Assembly: GCF_001650025.1 (NCBI RefSeq)
Contig: NZ_LVVY01000128.1
Span: 1 to 40,050 of the forward strand
Length of the DNA stretch: 40,050 nt
Source: Devosia elaeis
GTDB taxonomy: Bacteria; Pseudomonadota; Alphaproteobacteria; Rhizobiales; Devosiaceae
Reading direction: 5' to 3'
Positions 8,288 to 16,762 of this stretch are shown here, one piece after another; within the stretch, counting starts at the first letter, position 1; every line of letters begins with the position of its first letter. The position numbers and the translations under genes are program-made. The notes beneath the pieces were generated by a model. The model saw only the letters and a program-made list of their open reading frames with translations. It did no database searches and was not told where the DNA came from.

Positions 8288-9679
8288 ATGCAGTTTGTTT
8301 CCACGCGCGGCCAAGCGCCGGCGCTCGGCTTCTCCGACGCAGTCCTGGCCGGTCTGGCCGCCGATGGCGGCCTCTATGTTCCGGCCACCTGGCCGCAGAT
8401 CAGCGCCGATGAAATCGCCGGCTTTGCCGGAAAACCCTATGCCGAAATCGCCTATGCGGTCATTGCCCGCTTCGTGGACGGCGACATTCCGGCCGATAGG
8501 CTGAAGGCGATCATCGAGGACGCCTATGCCGGTTTCCGCCACCCCTCGGTGGCGCCGCTGGTGGAGCTGGAGCCGGGCCATTTCGTGCTCGAGCTGTTCC
8601 ATGGGCCGACCCTGGCCTTCAAGGACGTGGCCATGCAGTTCCTCAGCCGGGTGATGGACCACATCCTCACCCAGCGCGGCCTGCGCGCCACCATTGTCGG
8701 CGCCACCTCGGGCGATACCGGCTCGGCCGCCATCGAGGCCTTCCGCGGCCGCGACAGCACCGATATCTTCATTCTCCATCCCCGGGGCCGCACCTCGGAG
8801 GTGCAGCGCCGGCAGATGACCACGGTGCTGGACGACAATGTCCACAATATCGCGCTCGAAGGCACGTTCGACGATTGCCAGGACGCGGTGAAGGCCATGT
8901 TCAACAATCACGCCTTCCGCGACCGCATGCGCCTGTCGGGCGTCAATTCGATCAATTGGGGCCGCATCGTCGCCCAGATCGTCTATTATTTCACTGCCGC
9001 CGTGTCGCTCGGCGCGCCGCACCGCAAGGTGAGCTTTACCGTGCCCACCGGCAATTTCGGCGATATCTTCGCCGGCTATTGCGCCAAGATGATGGGCCTG
9101 CCCATCGACAAGCTGGTGATCGCCACCAATGCCAATGACATCCTGCGCCGCACGCTCGATACCGGCCGCTACGAGATGAATGGCGTCGAGGCGACGATCA
9201 GCCCGTCCATGGACATCCAGATTTCCTCCAATTTCGAGCGGCTGCTGTTCGAAAGCGCCGACCGCGATGCCGGGGCGGTTACCCGCATGATGGCGGGCCT
9301 CAAGCAATCGCGCGGCTTCGATCTGCCCGACAATGCCATTGCCGCCATCCGCCGTGACTTCGCCGCCGGCACGACCGACGAGGCCGCGACCCGCGCCGTG
9401 ATCGCCCAAACCCATGCCGAAAGCGGCTATCTGCTCGATCCGCACAGCGCTGTCGGCGTGGGCGTGGCGCGCAGCCTGCACCAGGGCCAGGTGCCGATGA
9501 TCACGCTGGCGACGGCGCATCCGGCCAAGTTTCCTGCCGCCGTGGCGGAGGCCTCGGGCGTCACTCCGGCACTGCCCGCCTGGCTGAACGACCTTTACCA
9601 ACGGCCCGAACGGGTTAGTGTGCTGGAAAACGACCAGCGCCGGATTGAAGACTTCATCGCGGCGCATAGCCGCGCCTGA
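8288..9679 (+). CDS. thrC: Threonine synthase
   Basis: A PLP-dependent enzyme that converts O-phosphohomoserine to threonine, the last step of threonine synthesis. The 463-residue protein is of the longer thrC type. The N-terminal STRGQAP motif is followed by HGPTLAFKDVAMQFL, where K112 is the expected Schiff-base lysine, then GATSGDTGSAAIEAF for phosphate binding of the cofactor, and VPTGNFGDIFAGY. Length and motifs are normal. The placement of thrC after surf1 and before an M16 peptidase gene is a common alphaproteobacterial order. The M16 gene starts 50 bases later. Confidence 0.97.
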   Translation: MQFVSTRGQAPALGFSDAVLAGLAADGGLYVPATWPQISADEIAGFAGKPYAEIAYAVIARFVDGDIPADRLKAIIEDAYAGFRHPSVAPLVELEPGHFVLELFHGPTLAFKDVAMQFLSRVMDHILTQRGLRATIVGATSGDTGSAAIEAFRGRDSTDIFILHPRGRTSEVQRRQMTTVLDDNVHNIALEGTFDDCQDAVKAMFNNHAFRDRMRLSGVNSINWGRIVAQIVYYFTAAVSLGAPHRKVSFTVPTGNFGDIFAGYCAKMMGLPIDKLVIATNANDILRRTLDTGRYEMNGVEATISPSMDIQISSNFERLLFESADRDAGAVTRMMAGLKQSRGFDLPDNAIAAIRRDFAAGTTDEAATRAVIAQTHAESGYLLDPHSAVGVGVARSLHQGQVPMITLATAHPAKFPAAVAEASGVTPALPAWLNDLYQRPERVSVLENDQRRIEDFIAAHSRA

Positions 9680-9729
9680 ACGACACGGAGAGCCGCGGTC
9701 GTCGAGGCCGCCGGTTCAGGAGGACCAGT

Positions 9730-10992
9730 GTGAGCGTAAGATCGACGAGTCTGGAAAACGGCATGGTGGTGCTCACCGATGACATGCCGCATCTGGAAAG
9801 CGCTTCGCTGGGCGTTTGGGTCAAGGCGGGCGCGCGCTCCGAGCGCAAGGCCGAGCACGGCATTTCCCACCTGCTCGAGCATATGGCCTTCAAGGGCACC
9901 AAGAGCCGCACCGCCCTCGAAATCGCCGAGGCCATCGAGAATGTCGGCGGCGATCTCAACGCGGCGACCTCGATCGAGCATACCGGCTATTTCGCCCGGG
10001 TGCTCAAGGACGATGTGGTGCTGGCCGCCGATATCCTGGCCGATATCCTGCAGAATTCCACCTTCGAGGAAGACGAGCTGGCCCGCGAGAAGCAGGTGAT
10101 CGTCCAGGAGATCGGCGCGGCGCGCGACAATCCCGACGACCATGTCTTCGACCTGTTCCAGGAAGCGGCCTATCCCACCCAGCCCATCGGCCGCACCATT
10201 CTGGGCACGGTGGATTCGGTGCGCGATTTCAATCCCGACATGGTGCGCAAATATATGCGCCGCAATTATGTGGGCGACCACATGGTCATCGCCGCCGCCG
10301 GCAATGTCGACCACGACCAATTGGTGGACGTGGCGCGGCAGCGCTTCGGCGACCTGACTCCCAATGGCGCGCCGGCGCCGCAGCGCGCCGAATACCAGGG
10401 CGGCCAGGAACGGCTGGTCTCCGACCATGAGCAGGCCCATATCGTCCTGGGCTTCGAGGGCCGGGCCTATAATTCGGACGGCTTCTATGCCGCGCAGGTC
10501 CTGGCCTCGGTGCTGGGCGGGGGCATGAGCTCGCGCCTGTTCCAGGAAGTGCGCGAAAAGCGCGGCCTCTGCTATTCGGTCTATGCCTTCCACTGGGCCT
10601 TTGCCGATAGCGGCGTTTTCGGCGTGGCGGCTGCCACCGGCGAGGACGAGGTGGCCGAGCTGGTGCCGGTGGTGCTGGACGAATTGCGCCGCGCCACCGA
10701 AACCATCACCGAGGAGGAAGTGGTGCGGGTGCGCAACCAGATCCGCGCGGGCCTCCTGATGTCGCTGGAAAGCCCCTCCGCTCGGGCCGGGCAATTGGCG
10801 CGCCAGCAAATCCTGTGGGGCCGCCCCATCCCGATGCAGGAAACCGTGGAGCGCATCAACCGCATCACCGCCCAGCGCGTGCGCGAGGTGGCTGAGCAAA
10901 TCTTCACCGCCGGCTCTCCGACCCTGGCCGGGATCGGCCCCATCGATGGCCTTGCCGATGTCGAAAGCATCGGCGAGACCTTGCAGCGCTGA
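9730..10992 (+). CDS. M16 family zinc metallopeptidase (processing-peptidase-like)
   Basis: A 420-residue peptidase of the pitrilysin/M16B group, related to the mitochondrial processing peptidase beta subunit. The inverted zinc motif HxxEH is H47-L-L-E50-H51, with the third ligand glutamate expected in VIVQEIGAARDNP downstream. The C-terminal half has the RE-type conserved patch SSRLFQEVREKRGLCYSVYAF. No signal peptide is visible, so it is probably cytoplasmic. I chose the GTG start because an AGGAGGA site lies just upstream. It ends seven bases before the acetyltransferase gene. The natural substrate is unknown. Confidence 0.94.
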   Translation: MSVRSTSLENGMVVLTDDMPHLESASLGVWVKAGARSERKAEHGISHLLEHMAFKGTKSRTALEIAEAIENVGGDLNAATSIEHTGYFARVLKDDVVLAADILADILQNSTFEEDELAREKQVIVQEIGAARDNPDDHVFDLFQEAAYPTQPIGRTILGTVDSVRDFNPDMVRKYMRRNYVGDHMVIAAAGNVDHDQLVDVARQRFGDLTPNGAPAPQRAEYQGGQERLVSDHEQAHIVLGFEGRAYNSDGFYAAQVLASVLGGGMSSRLFQEVREKRGLCYSVYAFHWAFADSGVFGVAAATGEDEVAELVPVVLDELRRATETITEEEVVRVRNQIRAGLLMSLESPSARAGQLARQQILWGRPIPMQETVERINRITAQRVREVAEQIFTAGSPTLAGIGPIDGLADVESIGETLQR

Positions 10993-10999
10993 GGCGCCG

Positions 11000-11623
11000 A
11001 TGTTCTGGCCCTGGTCCTCGCCAGCGCCGTTGATCACCCTCAAGGGGCAGAATGTGCTGCTGCGCCTGCCGCAGGGCCGCGATTACGACGACTGGTATCG
11101 GCTGCGCCGGGAGAGCCAGGATTTCCTGCGCCCCTTCGAACCGCGCTGGAGCGAGCTGGACCTGGCCCGGCGTGTCTATGCCATGCGGGTGCGCCGCGCG
11201 CGCCAGGAGGCCGAGGAGGGGAGCGATTACACCTTCTTCATCTTCCTGCCCGATGGGCGCAAGCAGGTGCTGGTCGGGGGCATCACGCTCTCCAATATCC
11301 GCCGCCGTGCGGCCCAATTCGTCACGCTGGGTTATTGGATGGGTCAGCGCTATGCCGGAAAGGGCCTGATGAGCGAGGCCGTCGGCGTGACGCTGCCGTT
11401 CATCTTCGAGGTCCTGGACCTGCACCGGGCCCACGCCGCCTTTCTACCAACCAATACGGCCTCCCGCCGGGTGTTGGAGAAAAACGGCTTCGTCGAGGAA
11501 GGCTTCGCCAAGCATTACCTGCAGATCAACGGCCGCTGGGAAGATCATGTGCTGATGGGCCTGACCCGCGAACGCTGGGAAACGCTGCATCTGGGCCAGG
11601 GGCGCCAGGCATGGGTGGCATAG
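11000..11623 (+). CDS. GNAT family acetyltransferase, RimJ/RimL-like
   Basis: A 207-residue N-acetyltransferase with the GNAT fold. The acetyl-CoA binding region is visible as LGYWMGQRYAGKGLMSEAV, followed by DLHRAHAAFLPTNTASRRVLEKNGFVEEG, a pattern typical of the RimJ/RimL branch that acetylates protein N-termini, often of ribosomal proteins. The actual substrate cannot be read from the sequence. I use the ATG at 11000, seven bases after the M16 stop; an earlier in-frame ATG at 10946 would overlap the peptidase and add no family-like residues. It ends 27 bases before the bioR-like regulator. Confidence 0.9.
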   Translation: MFWPWSSPAPLITLKGQNVLLRLPQGRDYDDWYRLRRESQDFLRPFEPRWSELDLARRVYAMRVRRARQEAEEGSDYTFFIFLPDGRKQVLVGGITLSNIRRRAAQFVTLGYWMGQRYAGKGLMSEAVGVTLPFIFEVLDLHRAHAAFLPTNTASRRVLEKNGFVEEGFAKHYLQINGRWEDHVLMGLTRERWETLHLGQGRQAWVA

Positions 11624-11650
11624 GCGCGTCCGCCGGATTATCACTGCACC

Positions 11651-12319
11651 ATGCGTAGCCCTTCCGAAGACACGATCGCGGTGCGGATCAGCAAGGCCCT
11701 GGCCGAGCGGATCATCGCCGGTACGCTGGAGCCCGGCACACGGCTGCGCCAGGACCATGTGGCGGCCGAATTCGGGGCCAGCCACGTGCCGGTACGCGAG
11801 GCTTTCCGGCGGCTGGAGGCGCAGGGCCTGGCGGTCAGCGAGCCGCGCCGGGGCGTCCGGGTCGCCGCCTTCAGCAAGGCCGAAGTGCGCGAGGTCGCCG
11901 AAATGCGCGCCGCCCTCGAGGAACTGGCCCTGCGTCATGCCGCGCCCAATCTCACCGCCGCCATCCTCGATGCGGCCGAAGAGGCCACGAGGGCCGGCGA
12001 CAAGTCCCGTGATGTCGGCTCCTGGGAAGCGGCAAACCGCGCCTTTCACCGCACGCTGCTGGCCCCCTGCAACATGCCGCGCCTGATGGCGGCGATCGAC
12101 GACCTCCATGCCGCCAGTGCCCGCTTCCTCTTCGCCGCCTGGCGCTCCGATTGGGAAACGCGAACCGATCACGACCACCTGGCCATCCTCGCCGCCCTGC
12201 GCCAGGGCGAGGTGGACCATGCCTGCTCGATCCTGGCGCGCCATGTCCGTGCCGTCACCCCACGCCCCGTCCCGACCGCCAGCGGGGTGACCCGCCGGCT
12301 CTTCGTGGTCGACGGCTAG
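11651..12319 (+). CDS. bioR: GntR/FCD family regulator, probable biotin repressor BioR
   Basis: A 222-residue transcription factor with an N-terminal winged helix (about residues 10-75, including the recognition-helix region FGASHVPVREAFRRLEAQGL) and a C-terminal FCD ligand-binding domain with the helical EMRAALEELALRHA and later HDHLAILAALRQGE segments. BioR is the GntR-type repressor of biotin genes in many alphaproteobacteria and binds TTATMKATAA-like boxes. Two such boxes stand directly in front of the next gene, bioY, about 190 bases downstream. That context is the main reason for choosing BioR over another FadR-type regulator. I see no clear box in front of bioR itself. Confidence 0.75.
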   Translation: MRSPSEDTIAVRISKALAERIIAGTLEPGTRLRQDHVAAEFGASHVPVREAFRRLEAQGLAVSEPRRGVRVAAFSKAEVREVAEMRAALEELALRHAAPNLTAAILDAAEEATRAGDKSRDVGSWEAANRAFHRTLLAPCNMPRLMAAIDDLHAASARFLFAAWRSDWETRTDHDHLAILAALRQGEVDHACSILARHVRAVTPRPVPTASGVTRRLFVVDG

Positions 12320-12379
12320 AGCGGTTTTCTCCTTCAGCGCATCGGTTCTTGTGGCGTGATCCAACCCGATCCGCCGGTT

Positions 12380-12454
12380 GTCATCCCGGCGAAGGCTGGG
12401 GGCGCCTGCCTGCGGGGTCATCTCGGAATGGATCCCGGCCTGCGCCGGGATGAC
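12380..12454. repeat. Intergenic inverted repeat with 12-base arms
   Basis: Arms GTCATCCCGGCG (12380-12391) and CGCCGGGATGAC (12443-12454) are perfect reverse complements around a 51-base interior that holds further partial palindromes. It lies between bioR and the BioR boxes and could fold into a hairpin in a bioR transcript. It is of the scattered palindromic class found in other gaps of the window, though the unit itself differs. Confidence 0.7.
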
Positions 12455-12510
12455 GTCGCGGGAGGAGGACCGTCGCGTCATGCCTCTTGCCAGAGCGGGC
12501 TCCATCGATA

Positions 12511-12540
12511 GTATAGATAGTGGAATCAAATTATCTATAA
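12511..12540 (+). promoter_or_regulatory. Tandem BioR boxes upstream of bioY
   Basis: Two ten-base palindrome-like boxes, GTATAGATAG (12511-12520) and TTATCTATAA (12531-12540), lie 20 bases centre to centre, that is, two helical turns on the same face. The second matches the published BioR consensus TTATMKATAA exactly; the first matches its core. The downstream box ends 16 bases before the bioY ATG, so bound repressor would block the start region. This is strong evidence for biotin control of bioY. Confidence 0.85.
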
Positions 12541-12556
12541 TCTTTGGAGATGGAAT

Positions 12557-13132
12557 ATGGTTGAGGTGAAGGTTGTCGCGACGCGGCGGGTGGGGCTGCT
12601 CGATCTGGGCGAGCGTTCGCTTGCCTGGAAGGCGGGGGCATTGGTGCTGGGCACGCTGTTTCTGGCGCTGTCCTCCTATGTGGAAGTGCCGATGGTGCCG
12701 GTGCCCATGACCATGCAGACCCTGGCCGTGACCCTGGTGGGCGCGCTCTATAGCTGGCGGCTGGGCGGCCTCACCATCGCGGCCTGGCTGCTGGAGGGGG
12801 CGCTGGGCCTGTCGGTGCTGGCGGGCGGCGCCGCGGGTGCCCATCATTTCGTCGGCCCGACCGCCGGCTATCTCTTCGCCTTCGTGCCCGCCGGCGCGCT
12901 GGTCGGCTGGCTGACCGAGCGCGGCTGGAACGGTGCCAGGCCGGTTCTGGCCTTCGCCGCCGCGCTGGCCGGCAACGCCGTGTGCCTGGTGTTCGGGGCG
13001 GCCTGGCTCGCTTTTCTGGTGGGCCTGGAACCTGCCATTAGCAGTGGCGTCACGCCCTTCCTGCTGGGCGCGGTACTGAAATCAATTCTGGCTGCGGCCC
13101 TGGTGAGCGTTCTCTGGAAGCGGGTCCGGTGA
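12557..13132 (+). CDS. bioY: Biotin transporter substrate-binding membrane protein BioY
   Basis: The S-component of a biotin ECF-type transporter. The 191-residue protein has about six transmembrane helices. The family stretch VPMVPVPMTMQTLAVTLVGAL is clear, followed by GAHHFVGPTAGYLFAFVPAG in the middle. No bioM or bioN energising genes are seen nearby, so it would use shared ECF parts or act alone, as proposed for some solitary BioY proteins. The ATG has a GGAG site about ten bases upstream. The two BioR boxes just before it predict repression when biotin is plentiful. Its stop overlaps the next start by four bases (GTGA). Confidence 0.95.
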   Translation: MVEVKVVATRRVGLLDLGERSLAWKAGALVLGTLFLALSSYVEVPMVPVPMTMQTLAVTLVGALYSWRLGGLTIAAWLLEGALGLSVLAGGAAGAHHFVGPTAGYLFAFVPAGALVGWLTERGWNGARPVLAFAAALAGNAVCLVFGAAWLAFLVGLEPAISSGVTPFLLGAVLKSILAAALVSVLWKRVR

Positions 13133-13551
13133 CGATCCGATTGCGGCCGCATCATCTGCTCTGCCTCACCACCTATATGGGCAAGGGCTATACGCCGGCC
13201 TTTACCGCCAATTACGACCGGATCGTCGCGCGCGTTGTCGCCGGCGAGCCGGTCGAGCTCGTCGAGGGGCCGGATGATATCTGCCGGCCATTGCTCGCCG
13301 AAGCCGAGCCGCATTGCCATAATGCCAGCGTCGTCGAGCGCGATCGCCTGGCCTGGGATTCGGTTCAGCCGCTGCTGGATCACGACCGGATCGGTCCACT
13401 GACCTTGAATGCGGCCGCTATCGCCAAGTTACGCACCGTTTTTCGCACCGGCGCAATTCGCGCGGCCTGTACGGGCTGTGAATGGTCGGAACTGTGCGAC
13501 GCCGTGGCCGAAAGCGGTTTCGCGGCCACGCGCTTTCCTGCCGGACGCTGA
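13129..13551 (+). CDS. DUF1284 family protein, cysteine-rich
   Basis: A 140-residue protein matching the DUF1284 pattern: it begins with IRLRPHHLLCLTTYMGKGY and has C12, C52, C63, C114, C117 and C123, with histidines at 8, 9, 62 and 64. This many clustered Cys and His residues suggests a metal or iron-sulfur site, but that is an inference from spacing. It starts at a GTG inside the end of bioY (GTGA overlap), so it is translationally coupled to the biotin transporter and would share BioR control. The function is unknown; a role in biotin use or in an iron-sulfur step is possible but unproven. Confidence 0.85.
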   Translation: MTIRLRPHHLLCLTTYMGKGYTPAFTANYDRIVARVVAGEPVELVEGPDDICRPLLAEAEPHCHNASVVERDRLAWDSVQPLLDHDRIGPLTLNAAAIAKLRTVFRTGAIRAACTGCEWSELCDAVAESGFAATRFPAGR

Positions 13552-13717
13552 GTGTTGCGCCGCTGCAACACGGCGCAGCGCTTGTCGCAAAGGGTAATCT
13601 CCCGTACCAAGTTACCGCTCCGCCGGAGGTCAAAAAGACGAAGGCTTGTCCGGGCCTTGTTCAAGCGTCCCCGACTGCCGCCATAATGAAGCCTAGTGCA
13701 GGATATAGCTGCCCCTG

Positions 13718-16597
13718 ATGCGTCATCTGTTTCTCATCGCGATCTGTCTCGCGTTCGCGCTCTTCGGCCATGCGCCGGCCCGGGGATTCGAAGTCATCTC
13801 CGTCCCCGAAGACGTCAACGCGGTCAATCTGTCCGATGTGATGGAAGTGGTGCCGGGGCAGGGCGGACGCGTCCAGCTCTCCACCGCGCCCGATGCCGAC
13901 GGCATCATCCGGCGCATCGAGGTTCTGGCCAACGAGCAGGGCACCAATCCCTTCTTCGCGCTGATCGCCCTGCGCAATGACAGCGACCAGCAGATCGAGC
14001 GCCTGCTGGTGGCGCCGTTCTTCCGGCTGCCCGGTTCGGGCGTGTTCCAGCCCGATCTGGGCAATGCGCGTATCAACGCGGTGACGCCCAGCGCCGGTAT
14101 CCGGCCGGTGCGGCTCGCCGATCCGGAAGCCGACGTCTTCGAGGTGACGCTGGACCCCGGCGCGACCATGACCCTGGTGGCCGAATTGTCGTCCAGCCGC
14201 CTGCCCGAGGTCTATCTCTGGGAGCCGAGCGCCTATCGCGACTATATCAATGCCTTCACCCTGTTCCGTGGCGTGGTGTTGGGCGTGGCCTCGCTGGCCG
14301 CGGTGTTCCTCACCATCATGTTCGTGGTCAAGGGGCGCGGGGTCTTTCCCGCCACGGCGGCCTTTGCCTGGGCGGTTTTGGCCTATCTGCTGATCGATTT
14401 CGGGCTGATGGGGCGCCTGCTCGGCCTGTCGGCCAGCGGCGTCCAGCCGCTGCGCGCCGCGGCGGAGGCGGGCATAGCCACGACCCTGGCCGGCTTCCTC
14501 TTCATCTATCTCAACCTTCATCGCTGGCACCTGCGGTTCATCCACCTGGCCCTGGGCCTGGCGGCCCTGTTCCTGGCGCTCTTCGCCTTCGCGTTTTTCC
14601 AGCCCCATATCGCGGCCACCATTGCCCGGCTGGTGCTGGCGCTGCTGGGGCTTTCGGGCTTCTTCCTGATCCTGCTCCTGGCGCTGCGCGGCTATGATCG
14701 CGCGGTGCTGCTGGTGCCGACCTGGATCATCTATATCGCCTGGCTCTTCTATGCCTGGCTGGTCGTGTCCGGCCAGGTGACCAATGACGTGGCCCAGCCG
14801 GCCGTGGCCGGCGGGCTGGTGCTCATCGTCATGCTGCTCGGTTTCACCGCCGTGCAGCACGCTTTCTCGGAAGGCCAGGTTTCGGTGGGCACGCTGAGCG
14901 AAGTGGAACGCCGCGCCCTGGCGCTGACCGGCTCGGGCGATTTCGTCTTCGACTGGAATATCGACCGCGACCGGGTGACGGTAAGCGATGAACTGGCAAC
15001 GCGGCTGGGCGAAAAGCGCGGCGCGCTGCGCGGCGCCATCAAGCGCTGGCTCGACCGGGTGCATCCGGACGATCGCGACCGTTTCCGCACCGCTTTCGAT
15101 ACGCTGGTGGAATTGCGGCGCGGCAAGGTTTCGGCCGATATGCGCGTGGCCGGCCATGACGGCAATTACCGCACCTTCCGCATGCGGGTGAAGCCGGTGC
15201 TGGGCGGCGACGGCCAGGTCAACCGCATCGTCGGCACGCTGCAGGACGTGACCGAGGATCGGGCCGCCCGCGAAAGGCTGCTGCACGACGCCGTGCATGA
15301 CAGCCTGACCGGCCTGCCCAATCGCCAATTGTTCCTCGACCGGCTGGAGCGGTCCCTGGTGCGGGCGCGCACGCCGGGCGGGGCCAAGCCGGCCGTGTTC
15401 CTCATCGATATCGACCGCTTCATGGAGCTCGAGGAGCGGATTGGCCATTCGGCCGCCGATTCGGTGCTGCTGGCCATTTCCCGCCGCATCGCCCGCATCA
15501 CCCGCCCGCTCGATACGGTGGCGCGCATTACCGGCGACCAGTTCGCGGTGATCCTGGCCTCCGAACAGGCGGCCGCCAAGATCGCCGAGACCGCCGAGCA
15601 GATTCGCAAGGCGCTCAAGGCGCCGTTCAATTTCGGCGATCGCGACCTGGTGCTGACCGCCTCCATCGGCGTCACCATCTATGACAGCAATCCGTCGAGC
15701 GCCGCCGACGTGCTGCGCGATGCCGAGCTGGCCATGTACTACGCCAAGCGCCTGGGCGGCGACCGCATCGAGGCCTATCGTGCCTCCGCCCGCTCCATCG
15801 CCTCCTATAATCGCGCCAGCGAGGAAGACCTCGAGCGCGGCATGAAGCAGGGCGAGCTGCATGTGCAGTTCCAGCCCATCGTCGACACCCTTTCAGGCCA
15901 GATCGCCGGGGCCGAGGCGCTGATGCGCTGGAACCATCCGACGCGCGGCGCGGTGACGCCCGATGAATTCGTGCCGCTGGCGGAGCGCTCCGGCCAGATC
16001 GAAAAGCTGGGCCGCCTGGCCTTCGAGCAATCGGCGGCACAGGCCAAGGACTGGCTGGCCACGATCGGCCTGCCGGAAAGCTTCTTCATTTCGGTCAATC
16101 TCTCGCCCAGCCAATTGGCGACCGAGACCCTGCTCAACGACATGCGGAACCTGGTGGCGCAGGACCGCGCCCTGGCATCGCATCTCAAGCTCGAAATCAC
16201 CGAGAGCCAGGTGATGACCAATCCCGAGCATTCCGCCTATATGCTGGAGGCTTTGCGCAATATGGGCCTGGGCCTGGCGCTCGACGATTTCGGCACCGGC
16301 CATTCCTCGCTGAGCTATCTGCACCGCTTTCCCTTCGACACGATCAAGATTCCCGCCCCCTTCGTGCGCATGGGCACCGATACGGGCATCGCCCATACCC
16401 AGGCGCCGATCATCAAGGCGGTGGTGGCCTTGGCCAGCGATCTCGACCTCATGGTCATCGCCGAGGGTGTGGAAAGCCTCGACGAAATCGAAAGGCTGCG
16501 TCAGCTCAATTGCCGCTATGCCCAGGGCTTTGCCTTCGGCGCGGCGATGACTGGGGGCGAGCTGGGCAAGAAACTCGCCGCGCAGATGGGGAAATAG
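13718..16597 (+). CDS. 7TM-DISM / PAS / degenerate GGDEF / EAL signalling protein
   Basis: A 959-residue membrane protein for cyclic di-GMP signalling. Order: signal peptide (about 1-23), a periplasmic sensory region (about 24-180), seven hydrophobic segments (about 185-390), a PAS domain (about 405-515, ending GTLQDVTEDR), a GGDEF domain (about 525-695) and an EAL domain (about 705-955). The GGDEF signature is degenerate, TGDQF at about residue 605, so cyclase activity is doubtful. The EAL domain keeps EAL (about 733-735) in GAEALMRW, NLSPSQL, EITESQ, DDFGTG, IAEGVES and YAQGF, so it may be an active phosphodiesterase. One unusual point is IKIPAPFV where many EAL proteins have IKID.SFV. It is likely a monocistronic sensor. 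Confidence 0.93.
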   Translation: MRHLFLIAICLAFALFGHAPARGFEVISVPEDVNAVNLSDVMEVVPGQGGRVQLSTAPDADGIIRRIEVLANEQGTNPFFALIALRNDSDQQIERLLVAPFFRLPGSGVFQPDLGNARINAVTPSAGIRPVRLADPEADVFEVTLDPGATMTLVAELSSSRLPEVYLWEPSAYRDYINAFTLFRGVVLGVASLAAVFLTIMFVVKGRGVFPATAAFAWAVLAYLLIDFGLMGRLLGLSASGVQPLRAAAEAGIATTLAGFLFIYLNLHRWHLRFIHLALGLAALFLALFAFAFFQPHIAATIARLVLALLGLSGFFLILLLALRGYDRAVLLVPTWIIYIAWLFYAWLVVSGQVTNDVAQPAVAGGLVLIVMLLGFTAVQHAFSEGQVSVGTLSEVERRALALTGSGDFVFDWNIDRDRVTVSDELATRLGEKRGALRGAIKRWLDRVHPDDRDRFRTAFDTLVELRRGKVSADMRVAGHDGNYRTFRMRVKPVLGGDGQVNRIVGTLQDVTEDRAARERLLHDAVHDSLTGLPNRQLFLDRLERSLVRARTPGGAKPAVFLIDIDRFMELEERIGHSAADSVLLAISRRIARITRPLDTVARITGDQFAVILASEQAAAKIAETAEQIRKALKAPFNFGDRDLVLTASIGVTIYDSNPSSAADVLRDAELAMYYAKRLGGDRIEAYRASARSIASYNRASEEDLERGMKQGELHVQFQPIVDTLSGQIAGAEALMRWNHPTRGAVTPDEFVPLAERSGQIEKLGRLAFEQSAAQAKDWLATIGLPESFFISVNLSPSQLATETLLNDMRNLVAQDRALASHLKLEITESQVMTNPEHSAYMLEALRNMGLGLALDDFGTGHSSLSYLHRFPFDTIKIPAPFVRMGTDTGIAHTQAPIIKAVVALASDLDLMVIAEGVESLDEIERLRQLNCRYAQGFAFGAAMTGGELGKKLAAQMGK

Positions 16598-16636
16598 GGC
16601 CGGCCAGCACCTTTACGTCCGAACTGAACCTTCAGT

Positions 16637-16727
16637 AGACCTCATCCTGAGCCTGTCGAAGGACGAGGTCGTGGCCCCCGGTTCGGCATGCCCGACCTCG
16701 TGGTTCGACAGGCTCACCATGAGGTCT
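16637..16727. repeat. Long interrupted inverted repeat between convergent genes
   Basis: Three consecutive arm segments pair across a 21-base loop: AGACCTCAT with ATGAGGTCT, GAGCCTGTCGAA with TTCGACAGGCTC, and ACGAGGTCG with CGACCTCGT, separated by small internal mismatches. It lies between the ends of the convergent EAL-protein gene and yqgE, and a short TTTT follows on the plus strand, so it may act as a terminator. The CCTGAGCCTGTCGAAGG-like core is a commonly seen dispersed repeat in alphaproteobacteria. Confidence 0.8.
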
Positions 16728-16762
16728 TTTGGAAAACTCGTTTGTGCCAAATGTGAACCGGT

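Noticed and set aside
13661..15862. A 733-codon open frame on the minus strand across the GGDEF-EAL gene
   Set aside because: It is the reverse shadow of the membrane sensor gene, has low-complexity composition and no ribosome site worth naming.
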